Shown here: positions 41,833 to 49,977 of the stretch, piece by piece | How positions within the stretch are numbered: the first letter of the stretch is position 1 | Layout of the letters: each line of letters opens with the position of its first letter | Source of the DNA: Mangrovibacter yixingensis | Lineage (GTDB): Bacteria; Pseudomonadota; Gammaproteobacteria; Enterobacterales; Enterobacteriaceae | Reading direction: 5' to 3' | NCBI RefSeq assembly: GCF_020523985.1 | Contig: NZ_JAIVKM010000001.1 | Span: 1,240,001-1,304,000, forward strand | DNA: 64,000 bases | Position numbers and translations under genes: made by a program | Notes under the pieces: generated by a model | Databases searched by the model: none | What the model was told of the DNA's origin: nothing | Seen by the model: the letters and a program-made list of their open reading frames with translations, nothing else

Positions 41833-43089
41833 CTAGTGTGCCTTGTAATGCAACCGCGCTCCTGTGCAAAGCGCCAGGCAAAGTAAAAGTGCGATAAACC
41901 CGGCAACTCCTGGCCAACCGGCGTTATGCCAGAAAACGCCACCTAAGGTGCCTGCGAGGCTGGAGCCCAAATAATAACTGAACAAGTATAATGATGATGC
42001 CTGGCCCTTGGCCCGTCGGGCGCGCTGCCCAATCCAGCCACTGGCAACCGCATGGGCGGCAAAGAACCCTGCTGAGAATAGCAACATCCCGGCAAAAATC
42101 GCCCACAGGTTATTAAACAATGTGATAAGCACACCACACAACATGATAGCTGTGAACAAAATCATAACCGGACCGCGGCCATATTTATTGGTCATGGCTC
42201 CCGCTCTGGGCGAACTCCAGGTCCCGGTCAGGTAAACCACAGACAAAAGCCCAACCACGGCCTGGCTCAGAAACCAGGGCGCAGACATCAGGCGGTAACC
42301 TATATAGTTAAATAACGTGACAAACGCGCCCATTAATAAAAAACCGGTCGCAAACAGCAGAGGCAGGCCATCATCCCGCCAGTGCAGACGGAAGTTAATC
42401 AGCAACGTTTTCGGGCGCAATGATACAGGGCGAAAGTGACGTGAAGCAGGCAAAATACGCCAAAACATAAAGGCCGAAGCCAGTGCAAAACAACCAATGA
42501 AGCCCATGGCGATACGCCAGGAGAACAAGTCCGTTACCACACCGGTAATCAAACGCCCACTCATGCCGCCAATTGAATTTCCGCTGATATACAGCCCCAT
42601 AGAGAAGGCGACAACACTTGGGTGAATCTCTTCACTGAGGTAAGTCATCCCTACAGCTGCAACACCACTCAGTGCCAGGCCTGTCAGCGCGCGCATAACC
42701 AGGATCCCTTGCCAAGTGGGCATAACAGTTGCAAGGATCGTACAACCAGCAGCAAGTAACAACGCTGCGACCATAATGGGTTTACGCCCAATGGCATCAG
42801 AAAGTGGCCCGGTGAACAGCAAGCCAATTGCCAGCAACCCCGTGGACATTGACAAAGAAATACTGGCGCTGGCAGCAGAAATGCCAAACTCATGGGAGAG
42901 AATCGGCAAAATAGGCTGTACACAATAGAGTAATGCGAATGTTGCCAGGCCTGCTGTAAACAAGGCAAGTGTCACACGCATAAACTGGGGGGTGCCACGC
43001 TTGATAAATTCAGAACTAACCGGTGCTTCAGAGGGGTTACCGTCAATAACTCTATCCGGCGCAGAGGTGACGATGGTTGTACGGCTCAC
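41833..43089 (-). CDS. ynfM: YnfM, major facilitator transporter (DHA1 type)
   Basis: This 418-residue protein has 12 transmembrane helices; the MFS loop 2-3 motif appears as GPLSDAIGRKPIM. IKRGTPQFMRVTLALFTAG and GLYISGNSIGGMSGRL are very close to E. coli YnfM (417 aa), which has been linked to arabinose or other efflux. The start chosen is the GTG at 43089, with AGGG six bases upstream and an N-terminus SRTTIV aligned to the E. coli one. The ATG at 43122 lacks a ribosome site. It is divergent from the regulator ynfL. Confidence 0.9.
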   Translation of the reverse strand: MSRTTIVTSAPDRVIDGNPSEAPVSSEFIKRGTPQFMRVTLALFTAGLATFALLYCVQPILPILSHEFGISAASASISLSMSTGLLAIGLLFTGPLSDAIGRKPIMVAALLLAAGCTILATVMPTWQGILVMRALTGLALSGVAAVGMTYLSEEIHPSVVAFSMGLYISGNSIGGMSGRLITGVVTDLFSWRIAMGFIGCFALASAFMFWRILPASRHFRPVSLRPKTLLINFRLHWRDDGLPLLFATGFLLMGAFVTLFNYIGYRLMSAPWFLSQAVVGLLSVVYLTGTWSSPRAGAMTNKYGRGPVMILFTAIMLCGVLITLFNNLWAIFAGMLLFSAGFFAAHAVASGWIGQRARRAKGQASSLYLFSYYLGSSLAGTLGGVFWHNAGWPGVAGFIALLLCLALCTGARLHYKAH

Positions 43090-43213
43090 ACGAATCCCTA
43101 ATTCTTTTCTCTTCCCCCGCATTCAATGGGACGGGGTAACCACTTGGTGTAGGGTAGGAATTTTCGATTATTCTGTCTAATATATTAATAATCTCAAATA
43201 ATATTTTAAAAAT

Positions 43214-44113
43214 ATGAATATAGAATTACGTCATTTACGTTATTTTATTGCGGTTGCAGAAGAGTGCCACTTTGGGCGCGCAGCAGCCCGTTTGAATATT
43301 TCCCAGCCGCCGTTGAGCCAGCAAATTCAAATTTTGGAGCAACAAATTGGCGCACGCTTATTAGCCCGTACCAACCGTAGTGTCAGCCTTACCGCGGCAG
43401 GCAAGCAATTTTTGGCAGATGCCCGGCAAATTCTTATCCAGGTTGAGGCTGCGGCAACCCGGGCCGAACGTTTGCACTTGGGGGAAATTGGTGAATTACG
43501 CCTGGGTTTCACTTCTTCCGCGCCATTTATTAAGTCTGTCTCTGCTTCGCTATCTGCTTTTCGCCGTCATTATCCTGGCGTACATATGCAAACTGTTGAA
43601 ATCAACACGCGCGCACAAATTGCGCCGTTAAGTGAAGGGGCGCTGGATCTTGGCCTGATGCGTAATACCACATTGCCAGATACCCTTGAATGGCAGGTCA
43701 TTCTACGAGAGCCTTTGTTGGCTATGCTTCCTATGGACCACCACCTTGCACACCAACCGGTCATTGCCTTAACGGAACTGGCTAAAGAACCTTTTGTTTT
43801 TTTCGACCCTCATGTGGGAACAGGGTTGTATGACGAAATTCTCGGGTTATTACGTCGTTATGGCTTGACCCCACAAATTACGCAGGAAGTGGGAGAGGCT
43901 ATGACCATAATTGGGCTGGTTTCTGCGGGGCTTGGGGTTTCTATCCTGCCTGCTTCTTTTCGGCGAGTGCAACTCAAGGAGATGGTCTGGGTGCCCCTGG
44001 ACGTACATGATGCTGTTTCAGAAATGTGGTTGGTTTGGTCACGCCATCATGAACAGAGTGCAGCGGCACAGCATTTCAAAACGCTGTTAATATCATCAAT
44101 CAAAGGTCAATAA
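43214..44113 (+). CDS. ynfL: YnfL, LysR-family regulator
   Basis: This 299-residue regulator has an N-terminal winged helix: AARLNISQPPLSQQIQILEQQIG (about 19-41) is the recognition region. A periplasmic-binding-like effector domain follows. It is transcribed divergently from ynfM across an AT-rich 124-base gap, the usual arrangement for a LysR regulator and its target. The effector is unknown. No strong ribosome site precedes ATG. Confidence 0.9.
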   Translation: MNIELRHLRYFIAVAEECHFGRAAARLNISQPPLSQQIQILEQQIGARLLARTNRSVSLTAAGKQFLADARQILIQVEAAATRAERLHLGEIGELRLGFTSSAPFIKSVSASLSAFRRHYPGVHMQTVEINTRAQIAPLSEGALDLGLMRNTTLPDTLEWQVILREPLLAMLPMDHHLAHQPVIALTELAKEPFVFFDPHVGTGLYDEILGLLRRYGLTPQITQEVGEAMTIIGLVSAGLGVSILPASFRRVQLKEMVWVPLDVHDAVSEMWLVWSRHHEQSAAAQHFKTLLISSIKGQ

Positions 44114-44255
44114 AGGGTTAATAAATCGCCAGCATACGGGCAAAAATGTGCGTTAATTCACAAGGCTGGGTAAATATTTGACGCCGGGTGCTGAAGTGCT
44201 TCACCATAGCGATGAAGATTATTTCGAAGCGCGAAAATAAAGGGAGCTGTCCGTA

Positions 44256-45473
44256 GTGGTTGACAACCAGCCTGGCCATATAGATCAGATTAAGCAGACC
44301 AATGCAGGTGCAGTTTATCGCCTGATTGATCAACTCGGCCCGGTTTCCCGTATAGACCTTTCTCGTTTGGCGCAACTGGCACCCGCCAGTATCACTAAAA
44401 TAGTGCGCGAACTGTTGGAAGTACACCTGGTTCAGGAGACTGAAATTCAGGAACCAGGAAGCCGTGGCCGCCCAGCAATAGGCTTACAGGTAGAAACGGA
44501 AGCCTGGCATTATCTGTCTGTCCGTATTTCTCGGGGTGAGGTATGCCTGGCACTACGCGACCTGAGTGGTAAAGGTGTGGTAGAAGAAAATCTGCCCTTT
44601 GCGCCGTCAGGTGAAGCGCCATTCCTTGAACGCCTTGTCAAAGAGGTGGATGCGTTCTTTACACGTAATCAGTCGCGCCTTGAGCGGTTAACCGCTATTG
44701 CCATCACCTTGCCGGGGATTATTGATACAGAAAATGGCATTGTGCACAGTATGCCGTTTTATACCGATGTAAAAGAAATGCCACTTGGCAGCACCCTTGA
44801 AAGCCATACTGGTGTGCCCGTGTATATTCAGCATGATATCAGCGCATGGACTATGGCTGAGTCACTGTTTGGCGCATCCCGCGGGGCGCGGGATATCATT
44901 CAGGTCGTCATTGATCACAATGTGGGCGCAGGGGTGATAACTGACGGGCGATTACTGCATGCTGGCAGCAGTAGCCTGGTTGAAATCGGGCATACCCAAG
45001 TCGATCCTTGGGGTAAACGCTGTTATTGCGGTAACCACGGTTGCCTGGAAACCATAGCCAGTACCGACAGTGTTCTGGAGCTGGCTCAGCAACGTTTGAG
45101 TCAGTCGATGAGCAGTATGCTGCATGATCAGCCTTTAACCGTCGAATCTCTGTGTGATGCTGCTCTAAAAGGGGATCTACTGGCGAAAGATATTATTACT
45201 GGCGTGGGCACCAATGTTGGGCGAATTCTGGCAATCATGGTGAATTTATTTAACCCACAAAAAATACTTATTGGTTCACCGCTGAATCGGGCCGCTGCTA
45301 TTTTGTACCCGGCCATGACAAATTGCATTCACCAACAGTCACTACCTGCTTACAGCAGGCATATTCGGGTGGAGTCTACTCAATTCAATAACCGTGGCAC
45401 TATGGCGGGTGCGGCGCTGGTAAAAGACGCAATGTATAGCGGTTCTTTACTCATTCGTCTGTTACAAGGGTAA
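44256..45473 (+). CDS. mlc: Transcriptional repressor Mlc (DgsA), ROK family
   Basis: This 405-residue repressor of sugar phosphotransferase genes is inactivated when unphosphorylated PtsG binds it. An N-terminal winged helix contains RIDLSRLAQLAPASITKIVR, and the ROK domain follows. The structural zinc site is GKRCYCGNHGCLE (near residues 256-268). The GTG start at 44256 is preceded by GGGAG and gives the family N-terminus. E. coli Mlc has 406 residues. The neighbours ynfL and bioD2 are conserved. Confidence 0.95.
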   Translation: MVDNQPGHIDQIKQTNAGAVYRLIDQLGPVSRIDLSRLAQLAPASITKIVRELLEVHLVQETEIQEPGSRGRPAIGLQVETEAWHYLSVRISRGEVCLALRDLSGKGVVEENLPFAPSGEAPFLERLVKEVDAFFTRNQSRLERLTAIAITLPGIIDTENGIVHSMPFYTDVKEMPLGSTLESHTGVPVYIQHDISAWTMAESLFGASRGARDIIQVVIDHNVGAGVITDGRLLHAGSSSLVEIGHTQVDPWGKRCYCGNHGCLETIASTDSVLELAQQRLSQSMSSMLHDQPLTVESLCDAALKGDLLAKDIITGVGTNVGRILAIMVNLFNPQKILIGSPLNRAAAILYPAMTNCIHQQSLPAYSRHIRVESTQFNNRGTMAGAALVKDAMYSGSLLIRLLQG

Positions 45474-45716
45474 CAATTTAAAGTAACCACACTAAAAATT
45501 GCGCTACCTCAAACTGGCTGTCTGAGGATTCTTTTAGAATTTCTGCACTGAATTATTTATTCCATTAACTATCCCTAATTAGTTTAAGTTGCAGAGCAAG
45601 CCTGCTTTACGTGGGTTTGAATGTGGTCGCAATAGCATTTCCAAAACAGTATTCGGCTCACCAGGCAACTTGAAGTACGAAGGGTTCTTTCCCTTAAAAT
45701 ATCGGTGGAGTCAACC

Positions 45717-46415
45717 ATGCTGAAGCGTTTTTTTGTCACGGGTACTGATACAGCTGTTGGCAAAACAGTTGTATCCCGTGCATTACTTCAGGCGTTGGTG
45801 TCAGCGGGACATACTGCTGCAGGGTATAAACCTGTAGCCAAAGGCAGTCAGGAGACACCGGAAGGGTTACGTAACCGTGATGCGCTGGTGCTCCAGTCTG
45901 TCTCCTCGCTTGAATTACCTTATGACGCCGTCAATCCTATAGCACTGAGCGAAGAAGAAAGCAGTGTTGCACACAGCTTCCCTATAAATTACAGCCTGTT
46001 ATCTGATGGCCTGGCGAAGTTGTCCGGCCAGGTTCAGCATGTTGTTGTAGAGGGCACGGGGGGCTGGCGCAGCCTGATGAACGATCTGCGGCCGCTTTCT
46101 GAATGGGTGGTGCAGGAACAATTGCCAGTGCTGATGGTCGTGGGTATCCAGGAAGGGTGTATTAACCACGCATTACTTACTGCTCAGGCTATCGCCAATG
46201 ACGGATTACCGCTACTTGGCTGGGTGGCTAACCGTATTAATCCTTGCCTGGCGCACTATGCAGAAATAATCGACGTGCTCAGCAAAAAGATCCCTGCACC
46301 GTTAGTGGGTGAAGTGCCCTATTTGCCGAGGGCTGAACAGAGGGATTTGGCGCGTTACCTTGATTTATCCGTACTGGGCCTTACGGTAAATCGAGTCCGG
46401 CCACAACCAGCGTGA
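45717..46415 (+). CDS. bioD2: Dethiobiotin synthetase paralogue BioD2 (YnfK)
   Basis: This 232-residue P-loop enzyme matches E. coli YnfK, with the P loop GTDTAVGKT (residues 8-16), the second motif [13 protein letters not shown] and [14 protein letters not shown]. It would make dethiobiotin from 7,8-diaminononanoate, CO2 and ATP, as a second copy beside bioD of the bio operon. The ATG at 45717 is preceded by GGTGGAG; the frame also has a GTG at 45705. The 3' end overlaps the convergent clcB by 51 bases. Confidence 0.92.
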   Translation: MLKRFFVTGTDTAVGKTVVSRALLQALVSAGHTAAGYKPVAKGSQETPEGLRNRDALVLQSVSSLELPYDAVNPIALSEEESSVAHSFPINYSLLSDGLAKLSGQVQHVVVEGTGGWRSLMNDLRPLSEWVVQEQLPVLMVVGIQEGCINHALLTAQAIANDGLPLLGWVANRINPCLAHYAEIIDVLSKKIPAPLVGEVPYLPRAEQRDLARYLDLSVLGLTVNRVRPQPA

Positions 46416-47651
46416 TAGCACGGAAGCGATAACGCTTGCCAGCAAAAGGGCGGGTAACAAGCTGTACTCGCCCGTCATTTCGCAAACCATCAATGCAGCC
46501 ATGATTGGCGCATGCGTGGTGGCTGCAAGTAAAGCTGCCATGCCTGTCAGGCCGAAGCACAGCACACCTTCAATATTCACGCCATAAAGCATGCCCCACA
46601 AGCGTCCTGCACATAGCCCTGTTGCCACGCCAATGAATAAGGTAGGTGTGAAAACACCCCCTGGCGCACCGGAACAACTGCTTGCCAGCACTGCCAGCAA
46701 TTTACACAGCAAAATTAGGCCAATAAACCCGAACAGCGGGGGTTGGCTTAGGAATGCCTGAACTACACTGTAGCCATTGCCCCAAACCATAGGGGTAAAG
46801 GCAGAAAGACAACCAACGATTACCCCTCCAGCCATGAGCCTGACTGGCAATGGCGTTATTTTTTGGAACCCTTTGCGGCTGGCGCACATCAGCCTTAACA
46901 GTAATGCGCCCCAGCACCCCATAAACACACCAAGTAGTGCCATTTCAAGGTACTGATAAGGTGTTGGTGCGGAAAGGGGAATCACCTGGTAGAGTGTAGT
47001 TTTGCCTTCACTCAGTAATTGTGTCACCAGTTGTGCACTTACAGCAGCAATGACAACCGGCCCCAGCGAAGCCAACATTAAGGTGCCAAACAGCACTTCG
47101 GCAATAAACAGGCTTCCCGCAAGTGGTGCGTGATAGGCGCTGGCCATCCCGGCTGCAGCGCCACAGGCCAGCCATAATTTCCACTCTTTTTGTGGCGTCA
47201 GGTAGCGGCATAATTTGGAGGCGGCAAGTGAGGCAAGCAGTATCATGGCACCTTCGCGGCCGATGGCACTCCCGGTTGAAACCACAATCAGCGAAGCACC
47301 GGATTTAACCAGGCTGCGCTGAGTATCAAGCTGCCCGTCGCCACTTTCAATAGCTTCCATATAGTCATCCGGCCCGTGTGGGTGCTGGCGTGAATGGCGT
47401 TGCCAAAGCCACAAAACCAGGCCCGCCAATAAACCGCCTATAGCCGGAGTCAAAATTCGTCGCCAGACAGGTAAGGCATCGGCGGCTGCAACCAGGCTTC
47501 CATCGGCGCTCCCCAGCACCGCATTCTCCAGAAACAGCAATGTCTGGCGAAACAACCAGACTGCCAGCGCGGCTGCAATACCTGTGGCAATTGCCAGCAA
47601 CAGGCGGCGCAGCATACTGCGAATTTCCGGAAAAGGGTGGAGACGATGCAT
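46365..47651 (-). CDS. clcB: Voltage-gated ClC-type chloride channel ClcB
   Basis: This is a 428-residue ClC family membrane protein. The ion-pathway motifs [10 protein letters not shown] (near residue 135; holds the gating Glu) and [13 protein letters not shown] (near 325) are present. E. coli ClcB has a role in extreme acid resistance together with ClcA. The start is uncertain: 47651 has GGGA nine bases upstream, and 47615 has GGAA and aligns with the E. coli N-terminus. The stop lies inside the convergent bioD2 gene. Confidence 0.9.
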   Translation of the reverse strand: MHRLHPFPEIRSMLRRLLLAIATGIAAALAVWLFRQTLLFLENAVLGSADGSLVAAADALPVWRRILTPAIGGLLAGLVLWLWQRHSRQHPHGPDDYMEAIESGDGQLDTQRSLVKSGASLIVVSTGSAIGREGAMILLASLAASKLCRYLTPQKEWKLWLACGAAAGMASAYHAPLAGSLFIAEVLFGTLMLASLGPVVIAAVSAQLVTQLLSEGKTTLYQVIPLSAPTPYQYLEMALLGVFMGCWGALLLRLMCASRKGFQKITPLPVRLMAGGVIVGCLSAFTPMVWGNGYSVVQAFLSQPPLFGFIGLILLCKLLAVLASSCSGAPGGVFTPTLFIGVATGLCAGRLWGMLYGVNIEGVLCFGLTGMAALLAATTHAPIMAALMVCEMTGEYSLLPALLLASVIASVLSRWLWPDSIYRKAQYG

Positions 47652-47784
47652 AGCCGAGGTTCCCAAAAGTGAATCTCTATTTTAACTATCCATCAGTACC
47701 TTAGCATTCCAGTTATAAGGTTATATTGAAACGAAATATAACAAAAAGTGACGACGTCACGTTGTTAGGTGAATTTAATACCCG

Positions 47785-47805
47785 GTCTGGCTGCAATAGC
47801 CAGAC
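47785..47805 (-). terminator. Hairpin after dmsD
   Basis: An 8-bp stem GTCTGGCT/AGCCAGAC with a 5-base loop lies 20 bases after the dmsD stop. It lacks a T tract; it may end the ynfF-dmsD operon. Confidence 0.45.
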
Positions 47806-47824
47806 TGGGTAGGAAAAGTGCAAG

Positions 47825-48436
47825 TTAGCGCCATAACGGTTTATCTGCGACGGGCACAGGGGATTCTGCTTGCCAGTGTTGAAGGGTTATTTGCGTGAGT
47901 TGGCACAGCGCAGAATAAAAATCACCAGGTTCACTTTCTGCCAGTACATTAAGAAACCGGGGAGCCCAGGGAAGTATATGCCAGGCAAGCAGTTCATTGG
48001 TGGCCTGTTCCTGGCCATTTTCCGCCAGCCATGCAGCCAACATTAAGAGAGTACCAATATGGTCTTCCGGTTCATTTTGGTTGGTTTCATACTGAATTCC
48101 AAGGTGTTGCATCCAGCTACGTAATGCCAGCAAAGAGTCCCCAAACAAGACATTTTCTTTATCAAGCCATACTGAACCCCATGGGGGAGACGGCAAAGTA
48201 TCAGGGCCAATAAATAACCTCTGCCAGGTTTCATTCAACTGCATGCCCTGTGCAGCAGATGACTGCATTTTTACTGCAATATTTTTCAGTTTGTCATCCA
48301 TCCAGGGCCAATCCTGTAACCAGCCACCACTTAAGAAAGCGTCAACTAACTGGCGAGATTGCTGTGCTTGCGGGGGAAAATAAAACAGCGCGCCAAGTGC
48401 GCGTCCTGTCAGAGCAATGTTCTCCAGGCGGGACAT
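47825..48436 (-). CDS. dmsD: Tat proofreading chaperone DmsD
   Basis: This 203-residue all-helical TorD-family chaperone binds the twin-arginine signal peptides of DmsA, YnfE and YnfF until cofactor loading is complete. The conserved region WQRLFIGPDTLPSPPWGSVW (about 69-88) and the EPEDHIGTLL segment are the TorD family signature. It is the last gene of the reductase operon, as in E. coli. Confidence 0.93.
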   Translation of the reverse strand: MSRLENIALTGRALGALFYFPPQAQQSRQLVDAFLSGGWLQDWPWMDDKLKNIAVKMQSSAAQGMQLNETWQRLFIGPDTLPSPPWGSVWLDKENVLFGDSLLALRSWMQHLGIQYETNQNEPEDHIGTLLMLAAWLAENGQEQATNELLAWHILPWAPRFLNVLAESEPGDFYSALCQLTQITLQHWQAESPVPVADKPLWR

Positions 48437-48463
48437 GTTTATACCTCAATCAACAGTAAATAA

Positions 48464-48481
48464 GCGGGCATCCTCGCCCGC
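48464..48481 (-). terminator. GC-rich hairpin between ynfH and dmsD
   Basis: A perfect 6-bp stem GCGGGC/GCCCGC in the 52-base gap before dmsD. With no T tract it may reduce expression of dmsD or protect the upstream message end. Confidence 0.4.
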
Positions 48482-48488
48482 AGAAAAT

Positions 48489-49346
48489 TCAGCCTGCCAC
48501 AGCCATACCAACAGTCATATGCAGGCCGTAAAATAACCCTCGGCCAATCAATTCACCGAGAATAACCAGCACCCATCCGGTGAGCAAGCCCGGTAACGAT
48601 GGGTTTTTTCGCCGAACCAACGGGCAAACCCAGCAACCCAGCCCCAGGACCAGCAGTACCATGCGCACGGTTTGCCATTGTGCAAAATTGGGAAGCAACG
48701 CGGTGGCCTGTTGAACTGAACTATGGATCCCTGCAAGGCTTGTCGCCTGGGCGAATGATGCAATAAAGGCAACCAGCAGTGCGATAACACTGAGCGTTGC
48801 AAAACGACTACCACTGAACGAAACATTCGCCTGACGAAGTAAAATTGCGCCCAGTAACGGCCCGGTAAGCACCACCGTGAGGAAAAAGCCAAGCGTGGTA
48901 TAGCCATTATGCCAGGTGGGAACGGTATCAATTTGGTAAACGCGAGTCATTGCCCAGACAAAACCCAGCCCGGCAATAATGCTTATCAACAGCACTGATT
49001 TTGCCAGCAACTCTGGCATCTTATGAAGAAAACTCAGTAACCACCATAAACCACCAATGGCAAAAAACAGCGAACCACTGGCGATTTCGTTACTCAGCGC
49101 AGATTGCCCTAAACGGTTAAGGGAATTAAGAGCACGCCACGGGGAACCAAGGTGCAGTATCGAGGCAACAAACGCCAGGCCCATTATTACCCACAGGAAA
49201 AACATGCTCCGCACCACTCGGCGTTGTGCTGCGGGGTTATTATCGAATGCTATCCAGCCAAGACCGGTAACAATTAAGCCACCAACTACACTTTGGCCCA
49301 ACACAGTGAACAACACCAGGGGCCACTCTTGCCAGCCGCTGCCCAT
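48489..49346 (-). CDS. ynfH: YnfH, DmsC-like membrane anchor subunit
   Basis: This 285-residue protein with eight hydrophobic segments belongs to the DmsC family. It anchors the YnfF-YnfG catalytic dimer in the inner membrane and oxidises menaquinol. GNGWHEWPLV-like start GSGWQEWPLVLFTVLGQ, SNEIASGSLFFAIGG and PTWHNGYTTLGFFLTV match. It starts two bases after ynfG. Confidence 0.92.
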   Translation of the reverse strand: MGSGWQEWPLVLFTVLGQSVVGGLIVTGLGWIAFDNNPAAQRRVVRSMFFLWVIMGLAFVASILHLGSPWRALNSLNRLGQSALSNEIASGSLFFAIGGLWWLLSFLHKMPELLAKSVLLISIIAGLGFVWAMTRVYQIDTVPTWHNGYTTLGFFLTVVLTGPLLGAILLRQANVSFSGSRFATLSVIALLVAFIASFAQATSLAGIHSSVQQATALLPNFAQWQTVRMVLLVLGLGCWVCPLVRRKNPSLPGLLTGWVLVILGELIGRGLFYGLHMTVGMAVAG

Positions 49347-49347
49347 A

Positions 49348-49965
49348 TTAAACCTCCTCCGGGTTAGCCAGATAACCGGTACGGTCTCCCGTTGGGCGGC
49401 TATTAGCGTTGGGTTTTATCACAATTGAGGGTTGCGTGAAGTGAGCTGCAGGGAGCGGGGCGATAGCAGCCAGAGAACCATGTTGTTTGCGCAGTTCGGC
49501 AATAGGGCCAAAATCCAGTGCCCGCAATGGGCAGGATTCTACACACACGGGTTTTTCACCCTTCGCTACACGGGAATAACAGCCGTCGCATTTGGTCATA
49601 TGCCCTTTTGCCGCGTTATATTGTGGTGCGCCATAAGGGCATGCCATATGGCAGTAACGGCATCCGATGCAGACATCTTCATTTACCACCACAAATCCGT
49701 CTTCCCGCTTATGCATAGCGCCACTTGGGCAGACTTTAGTGCAGGCCGGGTCGGCACAATGGTTGCAGGCAATCGAAAGGTAATAGGCAAAAACATTTTG
49801 CCGCCAGACTCCGTCATCTTCCTGCCAGTTACCTCCGGCGTACTCATAGATGCGCCTGAAACTGACATCTGGTGTTAAGTCCTTGTAATCCTTGCAGGCA
49901 AGTTCACAAGTTTTGCAACCTGTGCAACGGCTTGAATCAATAAAGAAACCATACTGTGTTGACAT
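49348..49965 (-). CDS. ynfG: YnfG, DmsB-like iron-sulfur subunit
   Basis: This 205-residue protein, the same length as E. coli YnfG, has four ferredoxin-type [4Fe-4S] motifs: CTGCKTCELACK, CNHCADPACTKVCP, CIGCRYCHMACP and KCDGCYSRVAKGEKPVCVESC. It relays electrons from YnfH to the molybdenum site. The ATG at 49965 is preceded by AAGGAG eight bases upstream; the longer frame from a TTG was rejected. Confidence 0.94.
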   Translation of the reverse strand: MSTQYGFFIDSSRCTGCKTCELACKDYKDLTPDVSFRRIYEYAGGNWQEDDGVWRQNVFAYYLSIACNHCADPACTKVCPSGAMHKREDGFVVVNEDVCIGCRYCHMACPYGAPQYNAAKGHMTKCDGCYSRVAKGEKPVCVESCPLRALDFGPIAELRKQHGSLAAIAPLPAAHFTQPSIVIKPNANSRPTGDRTGYLANPEEV

Positions 49966-49977
49966 GGGCAAGGCTCC

